Source: an uncultured Thermomicrobiales bacterium (lineage in GTDB: Bacteria; Chloroflexota; Chloroflexia; Thermomicrobiales; UBA6265). Taken from it: 9,988 nucleotides of DNA. The notes beneath the pieces were generated by a model, which saw nothing but the letters and a program-made list of their open reading frames with translations, did not search any database and had not been told where the DNA came from. The stretch lies in the NCBI GenBank assembly GCA_902806375.1, contig CADCWK010000053.1, forward strand, positions 1 through 9,988, read 5' to 3'. The position numbers and the translations under genes were made by a program. Positions 1 to 6,409 of the stretch are shown piece after piece. Within the stretch, counting starts at the first letter, position 1. Every line of letters starts with the position of its first letter.

Positions 1-1
1 G

Positions 2-517
2 GCCCCGATGGCGAGCCCGATCCTGATCACGACGTCGGAACGGATGGCGGAGCTCGTCCGTCGCCAGCTCGCGACCCAGCTGGAACCCCTGGAACGGGCC
101 GACATCGCCCGCGCCGCACTGAGGCGAAACGGCGTCATCGCGGTCGCCCCGAATGTCGAGGTCGCGGTGGAGCTGGCCAACGCCTTCGCCCCGGAGCACC
201 TCTGCCTGCTGGTCCGGGACCCGTGGGACCTCGTCCCAAAGGTCCGCAACGCGGGCGGCATCTTCGTCGGTGAGGACAGCCCCGAGGCGCTGGCCGACTA
301 CACCCTGGGTCCCAGCCACGTCATGCCGACCGGTGGCAGCGCGCGCTTCGCGTCACCGATCCACGTCGCTGACTTCACCAAGGTCATCTCGGTCGCGGCT
401 GGAAACCGGAGGGCGCTGGAGCGGCTGGGGCCGGCGGCCGCCCTGTTCGCGCGGGCCGAGGGGCTGACCGGGCACGCCCGCGCCATCGAGCAGCGGCTGG
501 AGGAGTTGAAGGACTGA
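2..517 (+). CDS. hisD: Histidinol dehydrogenase, C-terminal part (5' end outside window)
   Basis: HisD oxidises L-histidinol to L-histidine in two NAD-dependent steps, the last reactions of histidine synthesis, in the cytoplasm. Only the last 170 or so residues are present. The frame is open to the left edge, and the ATG at 8 is an internal Met (context PMASPILIT), not the start. Counting from that Met, the catalytic Glu-His pair is at 63-64 (FAPEHL). The zinc-ligand Asp is at 97 in the family block DYTLGPSHVMPTGG, and the second conserved zinc-ligand His is at 156 (EGLTGHARAI). The C-terminus is of normal length and ends in TGA. The gene converges on ruvA with only 31 bases between the stop codons, and I see no clear terminator there. 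No other his gene is in view, so operon membership upstream cannot be judged. Family assignment is very secure. Confidence 0.96.
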   Translation, partial: APMASPILITTSERMAELVRRQLATQLEPLERADIARAALRRNGVIAVAPNVEVAVELANAFAPEHLCLLVRDPWDLVPKVRNAGGIFVGEDSPEALADYTLGPSHVMPTGGSARFASPIHVADFTKVISVAAGNRRALERLGPAAALFARAEGLTGHARAIEQRLEELKD

Positions 518-548
518 CGGTCCGAGCCCGTACGATCCTCCAGCCCAG

Positions 549-1142
549 TCAACGATTCCCGAGGGACCGGAGGGCGGCGAGCAGCCGTGCTTCGGTCCCT
601 TCGATCTCAGGGGAGATGTTGCTGACGCTGGTGGCGATCTCGGCGGGGGAGTAGCCCAGCGCCTGGAGGGCCTCGACGACTTCGTCGGCCCTCCTTCCAG
701 GGACCGCCATCGCACCCGTCCGCGAGGGCAGACCCTGAAGGGCGGGCAGCTTGCCGCGCATCTCGAGGATCAGCCGGGCCGCGGTCTTCTGCCCGATCCC
801 CGGGACGGTCGCGAGCAGCGAGGCGTTCTCGCTGGCGATGGCGTTGTGGAGCTGGTCGATCGGGAACCGGGACAGGACGGCGCAGGCCAGCCGGGGCCCG
901 ACACCCGTGACGCTGACGAGGGTATCGAAGAGGCGCAACTCGTCCTCGGTCGTGAAACCGTACAGGGCCATCTGGTCCTCCCGGACGATCAGCCGCGTCA
1001 CGACCATGACCTCAGCGCCCTGGTCCCCTGAGTCACCGAGGGTATTGGCGCTGGTGCCGACCTGATAGATCACCCCGTTGACGTCGATGAAGAGGGAATC
1101 GGTCGTCTTGGCGAAGACGCGGCCGCGCAGTCCGGCGATCAT
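549..1142 (-). CDS. ruvA: Holliday junction branch migration protein RuvA
   Basis: RuvA binds four-way DNA junctions as a tetramer and loads the RuvB motor for branch migration in recombinational repair. The product is 197 residues, normal for the family. Residues 1-62 form the OB-fold domain (start MIAGLRGRVF, then VREDQMALYGF). Two helix-hairpin-helix motifs follow, VTGVGPRLA (78-86) and VPGIGQKTA (113-121). A flexible linker leads to the RuvB-binding domain at about 152-197 (ADEVVEALQALGYSPAEI). The ATG at 1142 is chosen because the family starts with MI.. and an AGGAGGA ribosome binding site lies about 8 bases upstream. The open frame extends further upstream but without family likeness. 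The start overlaps the stop of the amidohydrolase as ATGA, so translation is probably coupled. ruvB and ruvC, frequent neighbours, are not here. Confidence 0.96.
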   Translation of the reverse strand: MIAGLRGRVFAKTTDSLFIDVNGVIYQVGTSANTLGDSGDQGAEVMVVTRLIVREDQMALYGFTTEDELRLFDTLVSVTGVGPRLACAVLSRFPIDQLHNAIASENASLLATVPGIGQKTAARLILEMRGKLPALQGLPSRTGAMAVPGRRADEVVEALQALGYSPAEIATSVSNISPEIEGTEARLLAALRSLGNR

Positions 1143-2068
1143 CTGACCTGTCCTCCTGAGAGCGGACCCGGCGGGGGGATCCGGTAGGTAGCTAACGCCG
1201 ATCCCCCGACGATCGCGGCCAGGGCGACCGGGTCCATCGCCGTCTCCAGCGTCCGACGCAGGAATCGGCCCTGGCTGAGGACGGGGAAGTCGGAGCCCCA
1301 CAGGATGCGGTGCGGACCGACCAAGGTGGCTGCCGCGCTGAGAATGTCATGGCGGTAGAGATACGGCGACGCCGCCATGTCGTACCGCACCCTCCGGCAG
1401 AGCACGGCTACCTCTGGCATCAGTTCGTAGAAGGGGAGCCCGCCTCCCCAGTGGGCCAGGACGACGTCCAGGTCCGGGAACGCCGCCAGGAACCGGAGCA
1501 GGCGGTCCGGAGTGGCCGTGCCCTTGCCGGGGTAGGCACGTCCGACGGGCTCCGTCGCGTGGAGCAGGATGGGTCGTTCGGCCGCGACGCAGGTCGTCAC
1601 CAGCGAGACGAGGGAGGATGGGTCGGTGAGGTCGAAGCCCTGCCCGTCGGCGTTGAGTTCGCCGATCCCTGAAGCTCCGAGACCGAAGCACCGCTCCGCC
1701 TCGGCCGCTGCCCCGGGATGGCGCGGGACGACAATCCCGAGCCAGGAGAGTCGTCCGCCGCTCGTCGCGCTGACGCTCGCCATCCAGTCGTTGTTCGCGC
1801 GGCAGAGCCCAGGGTCCGACCACGGGAACCCACACATGACCGAGTGATCGACGCCGGCGGCCTCCATGCTCGCGAGCAGATCGACGGCGTTGGTCAGCCG
1901 GGCGGCGGGATTGCCGTACAGGTGGCCGAACCAGTGGTCCCGGCCGACGAGATCACCGCGCATCGCGATGATCTCATCCGGGAAGGCATGGACGTGGGCG
2001 TCGATGACGGTCGGCTGGCCAGATCCGCCTTCCGCCGCTGGGCTTCCCATCGCGTCGACTGTGCTCAT
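1139..2068 (-). CDS. TIM-barrel amidohydrolase (amidohydrolase 2 type, substrate unknown)
   Basis: The product is 309 residues and looks like a metal-dependent hydrolase or decarboxylase of the amidohydrolase 2 (PF04909-like) group. That group includes ACMSD-like enzymes acting on aromatic breakdown products. Visible metal and catalytic residues are the HxH of VIDAHVHAF (His25, His27), His170 (ILLHATEP), His206 (LAHWGGG) and Asp260 (LWGSDFP). This is the normal order along the barrel, so the active site looks intact. There is no signal peptide or membrane segment, so it is probably cytoplasmic. The ATG at 2068 has a modest GGGGA site before it. The upstream phosphatase gene ends 17 bases earlier and the downstream ruvA overlaps by 4 bases, so it sits in the middle of a three-gene operon. 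The substrate cannot be read from sequence, and the neighbours do not suggest a pathway. Confidence 0.9.
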   Translation of the reverse strand: MSTVDAMGSPAAEGGSGQPTVIDAHVHAFPDEIIAMRGDLVGRDHWFGHLYGNPAARLTNAVDLLASMEAAGVDHSVMCGFPWSDPGLCRANNDWMASVSATSGGRLSWLGIVVPRHPGAAAEAERCFGLGASGIGELNADGQGFDLTDPSSLVSLVTTCVAAERPILLHATEPVGRAYPGKGTATPDRLLRFLAAFPDLDVVLAHWGGGLPFYELMPEVAVLCRRVRYDMAASPYLYRHDILSAAATLVGPHRILWGSDFPVLSQGRFLRRTLETAMDPVALAAIVGGSALATYRIPPPGPLSGGQVR

Positions 2069-2085
2069 TCCCCGCTGCCCACCCG

Positions 2086-3033
2086 CTAGAGGATGGTGAG
2101 GGCGGCGACCACGATCGCGATGAACAGGATCACACCGATGACGACGAGCGCCGTGACGACGACGTTGCCGGCACCGGTCGAGCGGGTCGCCGGGACCGGT
2201 GTCTCGATGACCGGGCGGTCGGCGGCCAGGACGACGGCGGAGACGTTGTCGGTCGTGTTCCGCTGCCGGGCAACGTCGATGAGCGTCGCGGCCGCCACCT
2301 CGGCCGAACTGCTGAGGACCACCCGGAGCAGGTCCTCGTCCGGGACGACGTCGTAGAAGCCGTCGGAGCAGAGCAGGAGGCGGTCCTGCGGGAGCAGGAT
2401 GATCTCGTAGATGCTGGGCAGCCGGTTGTCGAGCTTCTGGCGCTGGCCGAGGGCGTGGATGAGCCGGTTGCGGTGCGGGCTCGTCCGGGCGTCCTCCGCG
2501 GAGATCTCGCCCCTCGCCACCTGGTCGGCCACGAGGGAGTGGTCCTCGGTGAGCTGGTTGAGCCGGTTGGCTCGGATCAGGTAGGCGCGGCTGTCCCCGA
2601 CGTTCGCGATCGTGACGTATTTGCCCCGCACCACGGCTGAGACGAGGGTCGTGCCCATCGTCGCCTCACCGGTCCCGGCGGTCGTGCCCGCCGCGTAGAT
2701 CCGATTGTTGGCCTCGCGATAGACCCGTCTAAGGAGGGCCGCCGCGTCGGTCCCCGGCTCCGCGGCGATGAGTTCACGGAGCGTGTCGATCGCCATCTGG
2801 CTGGCGAGTTCGCCGCGCTCATGCCCTCCCATGCCGTCAGCGACCGCGAGGACCTGGCCCGCCGCGAGCGGACCCTCACCATTGCCGACCGGGACCAGGG
2901 CCGCCGTGAGGACAGCGTCCTGGTTCTCGGTCCGGCCGCCGACATCCGTGGCCGTCCCGGTCGTCAGCATCAGAGTCGGTTCCACGTCGATCGTTGCGGG
3001 AACGCGGGCCCCGCCCGTGCCAGTCTGGGCCAC
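2086..3033 (-). CDS. PP2C-family serine/threonine phosphatase with C-terminal membrane anchor
   Basis: The product is 315 residues. It is a Mg/Mn-dependent protein phosphatase of the PP2C (PrpC/PstP/Stp) type, which removes phosphate from Ser/Thr on proteins and often opposes Hanks-type kinases. Motifs in order: GGRTENQDA (32-40), ADGMGGH (65-71, metal-binding Asp66), NVGDSRAYL (144-152), EDHS (163-166), SDG (223-225) and TDNVSAVV (261-268). All key acidic residues are present. A short linker rich in Pro and Thr leads to one hydrophobic segment at about 290-313, and the protein ends 2 residues later. The catalytic part should therefore face the cytoplasm on a tail anchor. The start is a GTG at 3033 with GGAG 8 bases upstream. 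No kinase gene is in view. It is first in the leftward operon with the amidohydrolase and ruvA. Function is secure; targets are unknown. Confidence 0.94.
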   Translation of the reverse strand: MAQTGTGGARVPATIDVEPTLMLTTGTATDVGGRTENQDAVLTAALVPVGNGEGPLAAGQVLAVADGMGGHERGELASQMAIDTLRELIAAEPGTDAAALLRRVYREANNRIYAAGTTAGTGEATMGTTLVSAVVRGKYVTIANVGDSRAYLIRANRLNQLTEDHSLVADQVARGEISAEDARTSPHRNRLIHALGQRQKLDNRLPSIYEIILLPQDRLLLCSDGFYDVVPDEDLLRVVLSSSAEVAAATLIDVARQRNTTDNVSAVVLAADRPVIETPVPATRSTGAGNVVVTALVVIGVILFIAIVVAALTIL

Positions 3034-3321
3034 CAGAGTAACTCCGTCTCAGGGTCTGATCGTCATCAAGCCTTTCGGCCGATACTAGCACGACCCCGCC
3101 GGCCCGACCGTTCGCATGTCGGGCTGCGAGTCCAGACAGACGGATGGTCCGGGCAACCATTGGCTGCCGTCCGGACGTCCTCCGATCGCGGTGCGACGAC
3201 CGGTCGGGCTGGCCAAGGTTCAACCGTGGGTGCGCGTCCGGGGGAGCCGCTCGGCGGCCCGTCCATTCCTTGACATGTGTCGCCCCGCTCCCTATGCTTG
3301 CTCGCGGTCTGCAAGCCCATC
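3034..3321. other. Divergent intergenic region with two hairpins
   Basis: This stretch separates the leftward phosphatase operon from the rightward tRNA-tuf transcript. I see no convincing gene in it. It contains two inverted repeats: 3102-3108 with 3118-3124 (7 bp, 9-nt loop), and 3147-3158 with 3162-3176 (two 6-bp arms, one mismatch, a 3-nt bulge and an ATT loop). The rightward promoter at 3270-3298 lies in its right end. On the left, a weak -10-like TAGTAT on the minus strand near 3085 could serve the phosphatase operon, but I found no matching -35. Confidence 0.5.
3270..3298 (+). promoter_or_regulatory. Sigma70-type promoter for tRNA-tuf operon
   Basis: A perfect -35 hexamer TTGACA (3270-3275) is followed, after a 17-bp spacer, by TATGCT (3293-3298), which matches four of six -10 positions. 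The start of transcription would be near 3305, about 17 bases before the first tRNA. No comparable promoter is seen between the tRNAs and tuf, so this one probably drives all four genes. Confidence 0.75.
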
Positions 3322-3394
3322 GCCGACGTAGCTCAATCGGCAGAGCAGCTGTTTTGTAAACAGCAGGTTGCGGGTTCGACTCCCACCGTCGGCT
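3322..3394 (+). tRNA. tRNA-Thr (anticodon TGT)
   Basis: Cloverleaf of 73 nt. The acceptor stem GCCGACG/CGTCGGC is perfect. The D arm is GCTC/GAGC, and the anticodon stem GCTGT/ACAGC closes the loop TTTGTAA, giving anticodon TGT (reads ACA and likely ACG). The T arm GCGGG-TTCGACT-CCCAC has a C-A mismatch at its second pair. The discriminator is T, and CCA is not encoded (CCC follows). It is the first gene of the tRNA-tuf transcript. Confidence 0.95.
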
Positions 3395-3443
3395 CCCGAG
3401 AGGCGAGTCACGATGGGGCGGGCAGACGACCGGAATGTGGCGC

Positions 3444-3524
3444 GGGCAGTTGCTAGAGTGGACAATTAGGCCTGACTGTAAATCAGGTGCGCAAGCTTCG
3501 GTGGTTCGAATCCGCCACTGCCCA
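3444..3524 (+). tRNA. tRNA-Tyr (anticodon GTA)
   Basis: Class II tRNA of 81 nt. The acceptor stem is GGGCAGT/ACTGCCC with discriminator A. The anticodon stem CCTGA/TCAGG closes CTGTAAA, giving anticodon GTA. A long variable arm (TGCGCAAGCTTC) follows, as expected for bacterial tRNA-Tyr. The T arm GGTGG-TTCGAAT-CCGCC pairs with one G-U. CCA is not encoded. Confidence 0.95.
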
Positions 3525-3563
3525 CCCCCGGCCCGGTACGGCAAGAGAGACAACTCAAGACGG

Positions 3564-3639
<76 letters not shown>

Positions 3640-3654
3640 GCGAGGTCCGCCTCC

Positions 3655-3680
3655 AGAGAGGCTCCGTAGGGAGCCTCTCT
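3655..3680 (+). other. Hairpin between tRNA-Thr and tuf
   Basis: An 11-bp perfect stem (3655-3665 with 3670-3680) closes a GTAG tetraloop. It is followed by TGCCGTGCG, not a T-run, so it is not a standard intrinsic terminator. It may be a processing site that separates tRNAs from the tuf message, a stabilising 5' structure for tuf mRNA, or a partial attenuator. The role is inferred from position only. Confidence 0.6.
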
Positions 3681-3754
3681 TGCCGTGCGATCGTTTGGAG
3701 CGACCGTATCGACATTACACCCGCTGCTCCAGGAGCACCGGGAAGGAGTCCACA

Positions 3755-4954
3755 GTGGGCAAGCAGAAGTTCGAGCGCAACAAGCCACACGTGAACATCG
3801 GGACGATCGGGCACGTCGACCACGGCAAGACGACCCTGACCGCGGCGATCAGCAAGACGCTGGCGCTGGCCGGCGGCGGGGCGGTGCGCGACTTCAGCAG
3901 CATCGACAACGCCCCCGAGGAGCGGGCCCGCGGCATCACCATCGCGCTGGCCCACGTCGAGTACGAGACCCAGACGCGCCACTACGCCCACATCGACGCC
4001 CCCGGCCACGCCGACTACATCAAGAACATGATCACCGGCGCCGCCCAGATGGACGGGGCGATCCTGGTGGTCAGCGCCCCCGACGGCCCGATGCCACAGA
4101 CCCGGGAGCACATCCTCCTGGCGCGGCAGGTCGGCGTCCCCAGCATGGTCGTCTTCCTGAACAAGGTCGACATGATGGACGACGAGGAGCTGCTGGAGCT
4201 GGTCGAGCTCGAGATCCGGGAGCTGCTCTCGCAGTACGACTTCCCCGGCGACGAGATCCCGATCGTGCGCGGGTCGGGGCTGGCGGCGCTGTCGAGCACC
4301 AGCACCGACGTGACGGCGCCGGAGTACGCGCCGATCCTGGAGCTGATGCAGACGGTCGACGACTACGTGCCGACGCCGGAGCGGGCGGTGGAGCGGCCGT
4401 TCCTGATGCCGATCGAGGACGTGTTCGGGATCAAGGGCCGCGGCACGGTGGTGACCGGCCGGGTCGAGCGCGGGATCGTGCGGACCGGGGACGAGATCGA
4501 GATCGTCGGGATGGGCACGCGGCGCAAGGTGATCGTGACCGGCGTGGAGATGTTCCAGAAGACGCTGGACGAGGGCCAGGCCGGCGACAACGTCGGGGCG
4601 CTCTTGCGGGGCGTGGAGCGGACCGATGTGGAGCGGGGGCAGGTGCTGAGCAAGCCCGGCACGATCAACCCGCACACGAAGTTCCAGGCCGAGGTGTACG
4701 TGCTGACCAAGGAGGAGGGGGGGCGGCACACGCCGTTCTTCCCGGGGTACCGGCCGCAGTTCTTCATCCGGACGACCGACGTGACGGGGGCGATCATCCT
4801 GAACGACGGGGCGGAGATGGTGATGCCGGGGGACAACGTGCAGATGGGGGTGGAGCTGATCACGCCCGTGGCGGTGGAAGAGGGGCTGCGGTTCGCGATC
4901 CGGGAGGGCGGCCGGACGGTCGGTGCCGGGGTCGTCACCAAGATCGAGGAGTAG
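3755..4954 (+). CDS. tuf: Elongation factor Tu
   Basis: EF-Tu is the GTPase that delivers aminoacyl-tRNA to the ribosomal A site. The product is 399 residues, full length. The G domain has the P-loop GHVDHGKT (19-26), switch I RGITIALAHVEY (59-70, with Mg-binding Thr62), DAPGH (81-85), NKVD (136-139), and a G5 loop reading SGL (174-176) instead of the usual SAL. Domain 2 has the RGTVVTGRVERG block (229-240). Domain 3 has GGRHTPFF (322-329) and ends REGGRTVGAGVVTKIEE. The start is a GTG at 3755 with GGAAGGAG 6 bases upstream; the open frame reaches back to 3680 but the extra part has no EF-Tu likeness. Synonymous codon choice moves from C-ending to G-ending near 4260 and partly back near 4927. 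It is probably cotranscribed with the three upstream tRNAs. rpmG, a frequent next gene, is absent. Confidence 0.98.
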   Translation: MGKQKFERNKPHVNIGTIGHVDHGKTTLTAAISKTLALAGGGAVRDFSSIDNAPEERARGITIALAHVEYETQTRHYAHIDAPGHADYIKNMITGAAQMDGAILVVSAPDGPMPQTREHILLARQVGVPSMVVFLNKVDMMDDEELLELVELEIRELLSQYDFPGDEIPIVRGSGLAALSSTSTDVTAPEYAPILELMQTVDDYVPTPERAVERPFLMPIEDVFGIKGRGTVVTGRVERGIVRTGDEIEIVGMGTRRKVIVTGVEMFQKTLDEGQAGDNVGALLRGVERTDVERGQVLSKPGTINPHTKFQAEVYVLTKEEGGRHTPFFPGYRPQFFIRTTDVTGAIILNDGAEMVMPGDNVQMGVELITPVAVEEGLRFAIREGGRTVGAGVVTKIEE

Positions 4955-4973
4955 CCACTCCCAGCGGCTGATC

Positions 4974-5000
4974 CCCGGTGCGCTGATGAGGCGCACCGGG
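4974..5000 (+). terminator. GC-rich hairpin after tuf (terminator-like, no T-run)
   Basis: A 10-bp perfect stem (CCCGGTGCGC with GCGCACCGGG) with a 7-nt loop begins 20 bases after the tuf stop. It is followed by TGACCGG, so the U-tract of a classical terminator is missing. GC-rich genomes often use such stems or rely on Rho. It could also protect the 3' end of tuf mRNA. Confidence 0.5.
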
Positions 5001-5042
5001 TGACCGGAGTGAGCACTGGCAGGTCCGTCCGGGCGGTGCCCA

Positions 5043-5065
5043 TTGACCGGATCATGGTGTACACT
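5043..5065 (+). promoter_or_regulatory. Possible promoter for tRNA-Trp (weak)
   Basis: TACACT (5060-5065) is followed by CG and resembles the -10 of the tRNA-Pro promoter in this window (TATACT then CG). It would place the transcript start near 5071, before the tRNA at 5098. A TTGACC lies at 5043-5048, but only 11 bases separate the two hexamers, so they cannot be a normal -35/-10 pair. GGTGTAC occurs twice here (5056 and 5082), 26 bases apart. Weak evidence. Confidence 0.3.
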
Positions 5066-5097
5066 CGACGCGTCCGTGTCGGGTGTACGCCACACCT

Positions 5098-5170
<73 letters not shown>

Positions 5171-5201
5171 CCCAAGGTTCTCGTCACGGAAGCATCCAGG
5201 G

Positions 5202-5234
5202 GACGGGGCGGCGCCCATGGGGCTCCGCCCCGTC
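5202..5234 (+). other. Long GC-rich hairpin between tRNA-Trp and secE
   Basis: A 10-bp stem (5202-5211 with 5225-5234) is extended by a 1x1 mismatch and a 4-bp stem (GCCC/GGGC) around an ATG triloop. The sequence after it (GTCTATACGG) has no T-run. It could end or process the tRNA-Trp transcript, or it could structure the secE leader. The rest of 5171-5333 holds no gene I can support. Confidence 0.5.
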
Positions 5235-5333
5235 GTCTATACGGGCGGGAATGCGGCGGTCCGTCCGGTCGCCAGCGCCCCTCGGTCGAGATCTGGACGG
5301 ATCGATTCTGGCTTCACCAGGGAAGGACGGGGC

Positions 5334-5729
5334 ATGAGCGCCCAGCGCCGGTCATCTGCTTCGAACCGACGAGCCCGAGGCGCCAGCGGGCGCAAGTCGG
5401 GCACTACCTCGACGGTCGAGCCATCGGTCGAGACCACGGCCACGCCAGCGGTCGCGGTGGTTGAACCGACCTCCAGCCCGGCGACGCCGACACGTCAGCA
5501 GCCGCGGATGGCAACGGACAAGTCGACCGGCCAGGGCCGCCGCAACCAGCGCATGGCGGGCGTCCGGCGGTATATCGCGGACACCCGCGCCGAGTTGCGT
5601 CGGGTCACCTGGCCGGACCAGCTGACCGTCCGGAATCTGACCGGCGTCGTCATCGCCGTGTCGGCGGTCATGGGGCTCCTCCTCGGCGGGATCGACTTCG
5701 TCCTGCTCCGGATCTTCGAGGCCCTCTAG
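5334..5729 (+). CDS. secE: Preprotein translocase subunit SecE (long N-terminal tail)
   Basis: SecE clamps SecY in the SecYEG protein-export channel of the cytoplasmic membrane. The product is 131 residues. The conserved core is at the C-terminus: an amphipathic helix VRRYIADTRAEL (77-88), the family signature RRVTWP (89-94), and one transmembrane segment at about 103-127. This single-span form is the usual non-enterobacterial SecE. The first 75 or so residues are low-complexity, rich in Ser, Thr, Pro, Ala and Arg, and likely disordered; many bacterial SecE proteins are only 60-70 residues in total. The ATG at 5334 is chosen for its GGAAGGA site about 7 bases upstream. A later in-frame ATG at 5508 would remove most of the tail but has no ribosome binding site. 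nusG follows after 48 bases, so the two are almost certainly one transcript. Confidence 0.93.
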   Translation: MSAQRRSSASNRRARGASGRKSGTTSTVEPSVETTATPAVAVVEPTSSPATPTRQQPRMATDKSTGQGRRNQRMAGVRRYIADTRAELRRVTWPDQLTVRNLTGVVIAVSAVMGLLLGGIDFVLLRIFEAL

Positions 5730-5777
5730 TCGCGCCGACTCACCTACGATCAACGGCCATGCCGGGGAGATCTGCCC

Positions 5778-6377
5778 ATGGGGCGCCCAACGCTAAGAGA
5801 CCGGCTCGCGGCACGCCGCGCTACGGAAGCAGGTCTTCCTCCGGCATCGGAGGGGAGCTGGTTCGCGCTTCACACGTATTCCGGATACGAGAACAAGGTC
5901 AAGAAGACGATCGAGAGCCGCGTCGACGCGCTCGATCTCGCTGACCGGGTCTTCGAGATCCTCGTGCCGACCCAGAAGGAGAAGGAGAAGGACCGCGAGG
6001 GCCGGCTCAAGGAAGTCGACCGCAAGGTCTTCCCTGGCTACGTCCTTGTCCGGATGATGATGGACGACGACGCCTGGTACACCCTGCGCAACACGCCGGG
6101 CGTGACCGGCTTCGTCAGCATCAACAACCGACCGATCGCGCTTGGCAGCGAGGAAGTCCAGAACATCATCACCGGGCTGACGGCCCAGCCACCCAAGCTC
6201 AAGGCATCGTTCTCGGTCGGCGACACGGTCCAGATCACCGATGGGCCCTTCGCTGACTTCCGTGGCGAGGTCAACGAGGTCAACGACGAGAAGGAGAAGG
6301 TGCGCGTCCTCGTATCCTTCTTCGGCCGCGATGTCCCGGTCGAGCTCGACTTCTTCCAGATCGAGACCGAGTCCTGA
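5778..6377 (+). CDS. nusG: Transcription termination/antitermination protein NusG
   Basis: NusG binds RNA polymerase across the DNA cleft, modulates pausing, and links polymerase to Rho or to the ribosomal protein S10. The product is 199 residues. After a poorly conserved N-terminal stretch of 26 residues comes the NGN domain: WFALHTYSGYENKV at 28-41, a charged loop EKEKDREGR, VFPGYVLVRM at 84-93 and NTPGVTGFV at 105-113. The C-terminal KOW domain has VGDTVQITDGPFADFRGEV (147-165) and ends FGRDVPVELDFFQIE. The start ATG at 5778 has GGGGAG 8 bases upstream. It follows secE as in nearly all bacteria. An extended -10 element lies 13 bases after its stop, so the ribosomal protein genes may also have their own promoter. 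Confidence 0.97.
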   Translation: MGRPTLRDRLAARRATEAGLPPASEGSWFALHTYSGYENKVKKTIESRVDALDLADRVFEILVPTQKEKEKDREGRLKEVDRKVFPGYVLVRMMMDDDAWYTLRNTPGVTGFVSINNRPIALGSEEVQNIITGLTAQPPKLKASFSVGDTVQITDGPFADFRGEVNEVNDEKEKVRVLVSFFGRDVPVELDFFQIETES

Positions 6378-6386
6378 CCGACTCCG

Positions 6387-6395
6387 TGGTATCAT
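6387..6395 (+). promoter_or_regulatory. Extended -10 promoter before rplK
   Basis: TGGTATCAT carries the TGn extension and a -10 hexamer matching five of six positions (TATCAT). No good -35 lies at the usual distance, which extended -10 promoters can do without. Transcription would start near 6402, giving an rplK leader of about 90 bases that contains the hairpin at 6410-6436. Confidence 0.45.
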
Positions 6396-6409
6396 GTTCT
6401 GTCGAAACC

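Noticed and set aside
517..572. A bidirectional terminator between the convergent hisD and ruvA stops
   Set aside because: Only a 6-bp inverted repeat about 40 bases apart (CGGTCC and GGACCG) is seen, with no T-run; too weak to call.
3685..4971. A 428-residue open frame overlapping tuf on the same strand
   Set aside because: It is a shifted frame of tuf, low-complexity in Arg, Gly, Asp and Ala. Long shadow frames are expected at this GC content.
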